Source: an uncultured Collinsella sp. (GTDB lineage: Bacteria > Actinomycetota > Coriobacteriia > Coriobacteriales > Coriobacteriaceae). Taken from it: a stretch of 19,120 bases of DNA. The DNA lies in contig CABUDQ010000041.1 in NCBI GenBank assembly GCA_902490365.1, positions 1 through 19,120 on the forward strand, given 5' to 3'. Positions 15,376 through 19,120 of the stretch are shown here, piece after piece (the first letter of the stretch is position 1; the number at the start of each line of letters is the position of its first letter). The notes under the pieces are model-generated. The model saw nothing but the letters and a program-made list of their open reading frames with translations. It was not told where the DNA came from and did no database searches. Both the position numbers and the translations under genes were made by a program.

Positions 15376-15426
15376 TTGCACGACTGTGCATAGTGTATAT
15401 ATACTGTGCTTACCGGTTATATACAC
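15376..15426 (+). promoter_or_regulatory. Promoter and operator of the GntR-ABC operon
   Basis: TTGCAC (15376-15381), 18 bp, TATACT (15400-15405) form a good promoter. GTGTATAT (15393-15400) and ATATACAC (15419-15426) are perfect 8-bp inverted arms with 18 bp between, covering the -10 box and start point. YtrA-type GntR proteins usually repress their own operons from such sites, so self-repression is likely. Confidence 0.65.
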
Positions 15427-15453
15427 GTGTAGCCCAACAGCTAAGGAGCCGCT

Positions 15454-15834
15454 GTGGACATCATCCTATCCAATTCGAGCGACAAGCCCATCTACGAGCA
15501 GATATCCTCGCAGGTCAAAGCGCAGATCCTTTCGGGCGCACTCGCTGCGGGAGCCAAACTCCCCAGCATCCGTGCGCTCGCGAGCGACCTCGGCGTGAGC
15601 GTCATCACCACCAAACGCGCCTATGCCGACTTGGAACAGCTCGGCTTTATCTGCACCGTGCAGGGCAAGGGCTGCTTTGTCGCCGAGGGCAACCAGGAGC
15701 TCTTGCGCGAAAACCAGCTCTGCCATATCGAAGAGCTGCTTGCGCAAGCAGCAACGCAGGCCGAAACCTTGGGCGTCACGCGCGACAAGCTGCACGAGAT
15801 GCTCGACCTCGTAGCCCCCGAAACCATGCAGTAG
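15454..15834 (+). CDS. GntR family regulator, YtrA subfamily
   Basis: The 126-residue product has an N-terminal GntR winged helix-turn-helix at about 10-75 (PIYEQISSQVKAQILSGALAAGAKLPSIRALASDLGVSVITTKRAYADLEQLGFI) followed by the QGKGCFVAEGN turn. The tail of only about 50 residues (a two-helix dimer region, ELLAQAATQAETLGVTRDKLHEML) is the mark of the YtrA subfamily, which controls adjacent ABC transporter genes and responds to cell-wall or membrane stress in several Gram-positives. The GTG start at 15454 is supported by AAGGAG five bases upstream. The ABC ATPase follows after 23 bp. It most likely represses the operon through the flanking palindrome. Confidence 0.93.
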   Translation: MDIILSNSSDKPIYEQISSQVKAQILSGALAAGAKLPSIRALASDLGVSVITTKRAYADLEQLGFICTVQGKGCFVAEGNQELLRENQLCHIEELLAQAATQAETLGVTRDKLHEMLDLVAPETMQ

Positions 15835-15857
15835 CCATCTGCAAGAAAGGCTATACC

Positions 15858-16739
15858 ATGCAAAACCTTTTAGAACTCAAAGGCGTTTCACGCCGCGTAA
15901 GCGACCGCTTTTCGCTACGCGATGTCACACTCACCGTGGAGCCCGGCCAGATTGTCGGCTTTGTGGGCGCAAACGGCGCCGGCAAGACAACGACCATTCG
16001 CGCCGCGCTCGGGCTCATAAAGCTCGATGCCGGCGAGGTGCAGCTGCTTGGCCAGCGCTGCGATGCCAATGCGCCCGGCGAGGCACAGCGCCACCTGCGC
16101 TCCCGCGTCGGTCTTGTCCTGGACACGTGTCCTTTCCCCTCCACGCTCAAGGTGGGCCAGATCGAGACGCTCGTAGGCCCGGCGTACCCCACATGGAGTC
16201 GCGAAACATTCGCCAGATTTATCGACCGATTTGGCCTTGATCCCAAAGCCAAGGTCAAAGACCTCTCCCGCGGCATGGGCATGAAGCTGCAGCTCGCCTG
16301 TGCGCTCAGCCACAATGCCAAGCTGCTCGTTTTGGACGAAGCCACCGCGGGCCTCGATCCCATGGCGCGCGAGGAACTACTCGATGAGCTGCTCGCCTTT
16401 GTTTCCGACGGCCAGCGCAGCGTGCTGCTCTCGAGCCACATTACGTCCGACCTCGATCGTACCGCCGACCGCGTCATCTGCATCGATAACGGCTCGATTG
16501 TATTTGACCTGCCACGCGAGGACATTACCGACCGCGCCGGCATCGCCCACTGCACGCAAGCACAGGCCGCAGAGCTCATGGCTTGCGTCGAAGGCGCCCG
16601 TGCCGCCCGCCACGCCTATAGCGTGGACGTGCTCGTGCCCAACCGTCGCGATACGCTCGAGGCCTTCCCCGAGATTCCCTGCGATCGGGCAACCATTGAT
16701 GATTATCTTCGCCTCATGCTGAAAGGGGCTTCGAAATGA
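15858..16739 (+). CDS. ABC transporter ATP-binding protein (YtrB-like)
   Basis: The 293-residue product is an ABC ATPase. Seen: Walker A GANGAGKT at 37-44, a Q-loop region LVLDTCPFPSTLKVGQ, a signature LSRGMGMKLQLACAL that departs from LSGGQ as is usual for YtrB/BcrA-like exporter ATPases, Walker B LLVLDEATAGLDP, and the switch His in LLSSHITSDLD. A roughly 80-residue C-terminal extension follows. It energises the permease encoded next; the stop TGA overlaps the permease ATG in ATGA, so the pair is translationally coupled. The start has AAAGG nine bases upstream. The substrate is unknown; the context suggests stress or antimicrobial peptide response. Confidence 0.93.
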   Translation: MQNLLELKGVSRRVSDRFSLRDVTLTVEPGQIVGFVGANGAGKTTTIRAALGLIKLDAGEVQLLGQRCDANAPGEAQRHLRSRVGLVLDTCPFPSTLKVGQIETLVGPAYPTWSRETFARFIDRFGLDPKAKVKDLSRGMGMKLQLACALSHNAKLLVLDEATAGLDPMAREELLDELLAFVSDGQRSVLLSSHITSDLDRTADRVICIDNGSIVFDLPREDITDRAGIAHCTQAQAAELMACVEGARAARHAYSVDVLVPNRRDTLEAFPEIPCDRATIDDYLRLMLKGASK

Positions 16740-17434
16740 AACGCGCCTTTATGTCCGAGCTCGCCATCGTTCGCACGCTTGTCCCGAGCATTGCGGGCGT
16801 CGGCTTGTTCATCTTCGTCGTGCTGACGCTCGCCAACGCGTCGGATGGCGATTCCGGCATGAGCGCCGGCGCCTGCGCGGTCAGTGCCATGTCACCCATC
16901 ATGGTCATGAGCTCGCTGGCCGGCTTCGACAATCAAAACGTTTGGGAGCGTTATCGGGCAACGCTGCCCTTCTCGCGCAAAGACATCATCTGCGCACGCT
17001 ACCTGTGTATCGTTGCTTTCTCGGCCATCATGGCATGTGCGGCTGCACTGTTGAACATCGTCACCATCCCACTCTTCAATAATGCAGGCATCCCTCCGAC
17101 GGGACAGGCCGTCTTTGAGATCGCAGCCGCCTCGGCAGCCTCGATGCTCATCTCCCTCATGATGGTGTTTTTGGCGCAGCCGCTGTTCTTTCGTTTTGGA
17201 CACATGGAGGCGCTGCGCCTGTCCGTTGGTCTGTTTGCCCTGCTCGGATGCCTTGCCATGGCCACGCTGAGCTCCTCCAACCCCATCAGCAACTGGCTCA
17301 TGTCGATTGCCGGGGCAAATCCCGATCCCGCCGTCCTCGGCTGCCTATGCGCAGGAATTGCCGCACTGGCCCTCGTACTATTTGCACTGAGCTGCGCTAT
17401 CAGCACCAAGGTCTATCGAACGCGCGACCTGTAG
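16736..17434 (+). CDS. ABC-2 type transporter permease
   Basis: The 232-residue product is a membrane protein of about six spans. It starts with a basic MKRAFMSELAIVRTLV segment and carries the ABC-2 permease signature VWERYRATLPFSRKDIICARYL near residues 68-90, the loop that couples to the ATPase in this family (ABC2_membrane_5 type). Later spans include FSAIMACAAALLNIVTIPLF, ASAASMLISLMMVFLAQPLFF, LSVGLFALLGCLAMATLS and VLGCLCAGIAALALVLFALS. AAAGGGG lies eight bases before the ATG. The gene completes a GntR-ATPase-permease operon, and no terminator of strength follows. Confidence 0.88.
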   Translation: MKRAFMSELAIVRTLVPSIAGVGLFIFVVLTLANASDGDSGMSAGACAVSAMSPIMVMSSLAGFDNQNVWERYRATLPFSRKDIICARYLCIVAFSAIMACAAALLNIVTIPLFNNAGIPPTGQAVFEIAAASAASMLISLMMVFLAQPLFFRFGHMEALRLSVGLFALLGCLAMATLSSSNPISNWLMSIAGANPDPAVLGCLCAGIAALALVLFALSCAISTKVYRTRDL

Positions 17435-17616
17435 GCAAGCGCGGCATCATCGGGCATGCACCGTAGGTCTGGCGCGGTCTGTTTTGGGAAGGCGCTCAAC
17501 CCGTGTCGTGGGTTACAGCAGCATTTTGGAAGTAACGACCCGTCAAGGGGCACAAGCTCAACTTGAACACCCTCACACCGGGCTTGAGATGTTTGTATTG
17601 ACCGTGCGCCACCGCG
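17435..17616. other. Intergenic gap between convergent ABC permease and CLC genes
   Basis: I see no gene here. A short inverted repeat, AACCC (17498-17502) and GGGTT (17510-17514), and an imperfect CTCAA/TTGAG pair near 17546-17587 are the only possible terminator signals, and neither is strong. Confidence 0.4.
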
Positions 17617-18918
17617 CTACTTGCGCAGCGGCTTGGGCAGCGGAATGCCCGCCGCAATGGCCGCGGCGATGATCATGCAGACGATACCCTTGAGCGGGAA
17701 GCACATGAGCAGCAGGCCCACGACCATGACCGGCTGACGCATGACGGCGCCCATCGTCGAGGCGGTACAGACGGCGACGCAAAAGACCGGATCGGCGCCC
17801 GTAAGGATGGCAAGACCGTAACCCAGGCTCACGCCCGAGAAGATAACCGGGAAGAAGTGGCCGCCGCGCCAACCAAGGTTGATGAGGGTGGGCGTCAGCA
17901 TGGCCTTAACAAGACCGGTCGCGATAAGCACGCCAGCGGGAATGGTCATATAGGTTTCCATGAGCACGTCGGCCTGGGTCTCGCCGGCAAACATGGTGTA
18001 GGGCAGGACCGTACCGCAGATGGCGAGCGCCAGACCGGCTAGCATGGCCTTGACGACAGGACGCTCCCCTATTGCATGGGCAAGCGCTTCGCTCGCGTGC
18101 TCAGAAACAAAGTACAGCCAGCCGCAGATTGTTCCGATCAACGACAGAGGGACGAGCCAGGTAAGCTCCAGGTTGCCCACCTCGGCGGCCTCGAACCTCG
18201 GCATACCCATGCCGCCGCCCACAAGCTGGCCAAGCAGCAGGTAGGTACCCAGACCGCCGGCAATCGCAATGCCGTAGACCACGGTCTTTTGCGCCTTGGG
18301 AAGCTTGATCGTGATCTCATCGGACGCGGACTCATCGTCATTAGCGCCCTGGCCGTCGGCGCTACCGGCGAGCGGCGCCACAAAGCCAAACACGGGCGCG
18401 GTGAAGAGCGCCGTCAGGGCAGCCTGAGTGCCCAGCAGTGTGAGCTGCCTAAACTCGGCGCCAAAGCGACGCATGCGGTCGCCGACCCAGCTGCACAGAC
18501 CTGCGATAACGCCGGTCAGGCCGGCCTCCGGTCCAATGCTTCCGCCAAACAGCAGCGGCAGCAATGCCGCAAGCGAAAGCTTGCCAAGGTTGTCGTACGG
18601 GTAGCACCCGTCTTGCTTAACCTTAGCCATCACTTGGTTGAGGTCATCGGTCTTGGTGCCCGTAAGCTTTTCGTACAGACCGATCAGCAGGCCGCCCAGC
18701 AGGCAGACGAAAAACGGGTACGGCAAAAAGCCGAACGGGCCGCTGGCAAGCTCGGGCGAAGCGACGCCCAGCATATGCGGGATCTCGGTCCATAGATAGT
18801 CGATACCGTGCTCCATCGCAAAAAAGAACAGCCAGACCGCGGCGCCTGCAAACGCACCGGTCACGGCCACGCTAACTAAAAACAGCGCACGGTTTTTGGG
18901 TTTTGCAAGGTTATCCAT
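17617..18918 (-). CDS. CLC family chloride channel or antiporter, variant selectivity motif
   Basis: The 433-residue product is a polytopic membrane protein of the CLC family. Seen: GSIGPEAG at 126-133 where CLC proteins usually carry GREGP, and GWRGGHFFP at 349-357, the GxFxP anion-site motif, followed by SGVSLGYG and the conserved last spans. An acidic loop of about 26 residues (GQGANDDESASDE) separates the two halves near 189-201. The position of the gating glutamate (GREGP, third residue) is Ile128 here, with a Glu two positions after the Pro-type Gly instead (Glu131), as in YfeO-like proteins. This may change proton coupling or ion choice. GGGAGG lies five bases before the ATG. No cytosolic CBS domain is present. 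Confidence 0.85.
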   Translation of the reverse strand: MDNLAKPKNRALFLVSVAVTGAFAGAAVWLFFFAMEHGIDYLWTEIPHMLGVASPELASGPFGFLPYPFFVCLLGGLLIGLYEKLTGTKTDDLNQVMAKVKQDGCYPYDNLGKLSLAALLPLLFGGSIGPEAGLTGVIAGLCSWVGDRMRRFGAEFRQLTLLGTQAALTALFTAPVFGFVAPLAGSADGQGANDDESASDEITIKLPKAQKTVVYGIAIAGGLGTYLLLGQLVGGGMGMPRFEAAEVGNLELTWLVPLSLIGTICGWLYFVSEHASEALAHAIGERPVVKAMLAGLALAICGTVLPYTMFAGETQADVLMETYMTIPAGVLIATGLVKAMLTPTLINLGWRGGHFFPVIFSGVSLGYGLAILTGADPVFCVAVCTASTMGAVMRQPVMVVGLLLMCFPLKGIVCMIIAAAIAAGIPLPKPLRK

Positions 18919-18933
18919 CGGGGCCTCCCGTGG

Positions 18934-19120
18934 TCAAAATCGACAAGGATACGTTTTATTGTAGTCGACCGAGACAATAGCATCTTCTGCTTCGAGGTCG
19001 GCATCGATTACACCGCCGTATTTTTCGACTTTGAGTTTGAATGTGCTCATGACTCCTGCAACGAGGTCGTTGACATCGACGTTGTGTAGTTTCATCAACG
19101 TCTTTTGTCTGTCGAACATC
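18934..19120 (-). pseudogene. Truncated sensor histidine kinase remnant, runs off window
   Basis: The last 61 visible codons, ending at TGA 18934, read like the linker before the N-box of a histidine kinase: KLHNVDVNDLVAGVMSTFKLKVEKYGG, then VIDADLEAEDAIVSVD, a pattern usually followed by HxxNVxxNLxDNAVKY. Here the frame instead runs YNKTYPCRF and stops, so the ATP-binding half is missing. The base composition is more AT-rich than the neighbours. It is probably a decayed or rearranged kinase; the upstream part lies outside the window, so an intact short protein cannot be ruled out. Confidence 0.55.

Noticed and set aside
17498..17514. Terminator for the ABC permease operon
   Set aside because: The stem is only 5 bp and no T-run follows, so I list the gap as without a convincing terminator.

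Overview
The window is GC-rich, densely packed bacterial chromosome with short gaps. Strong AAGGAG-type ribosome binding sites precede most starts and TACAAT/TATAAT-like -10 boxes occur in the gaps. Together with the gene set (RF3, RlmA, RsmJ, a TetM-like translational GTPase of the gut-anaerobe type, MATE and EamA exporters) this suggests a gut Actinomycetota of the Coriobacteriia, most likely Collinsella or a close relative. That assignment is inference from style and protein resemblance; no rRNA gene or other marker in the window fixes it. No tRNA, rRNA, CRISPR array, prophage or intact insertion sequence was seen.

Layout. 1-3666 (all minus): a TetM-like ribosomal GTPase, an AAA ATPase behind a 10-bp-periodic triple repeat, and the 5' end of a UvrA-type ABC ATPase that overlaps the ATPase stop codon. 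3864-5745: a GNAT acetyltransferase, a divergent small CxxC protein, the rRNA methyltransferase RsmJ, and a previously untracked 47-residue single-span membrane protein. 5975-8890: a four-span membrane protein, the 23S rRNA methyltransferase RlmA and a MATE exporter. 8918-10845: a LysR regulator divergent from an EamA/DMT transporter. 10934-14892: uracil-DNA glycosylase, then a minus-strand operon of a VUT/YhhQ-type queuosine-precursor transporter and an SDR dehydrogenase behind a preQ1-I-like riboswitch, then release factor 3. 14893-15453: a 560-bp gene-free gap holding a regular array of four palindromic units. 15454-17434: a GntR/YtrA regulator, ABC ATPase and ABC-2 permease operon with its own palindromic operator. 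17617-19120: a CLC-type channel or antiporter and a truncated histidine-kinase remnant at the edge.

How it fits together. Several genes serve ribosome or RNA function (TetM-like GTPase, RsmJ, RlmA, RF3, queuosine supply); the others are mostly exporters with local regulators. The most unusual features are non-coding: (i) the four-unit palindromic array at 15029-15343, whose arms and 25-nt centres keep exact spacing and whose centres look flipped between units 1-2 and 3-4; (ii) the preQ1-like leader whose predicted pseudoknot touches the Shine-Dalgarno of the transporter and brings an uncharacterised dehydrogenase under the same control; (iii) the exact 10-bp triple repeat in front of the AAA ATPase; (iv) three dispersed hairpins with a shared loop, two of which run into or supply stop codons.
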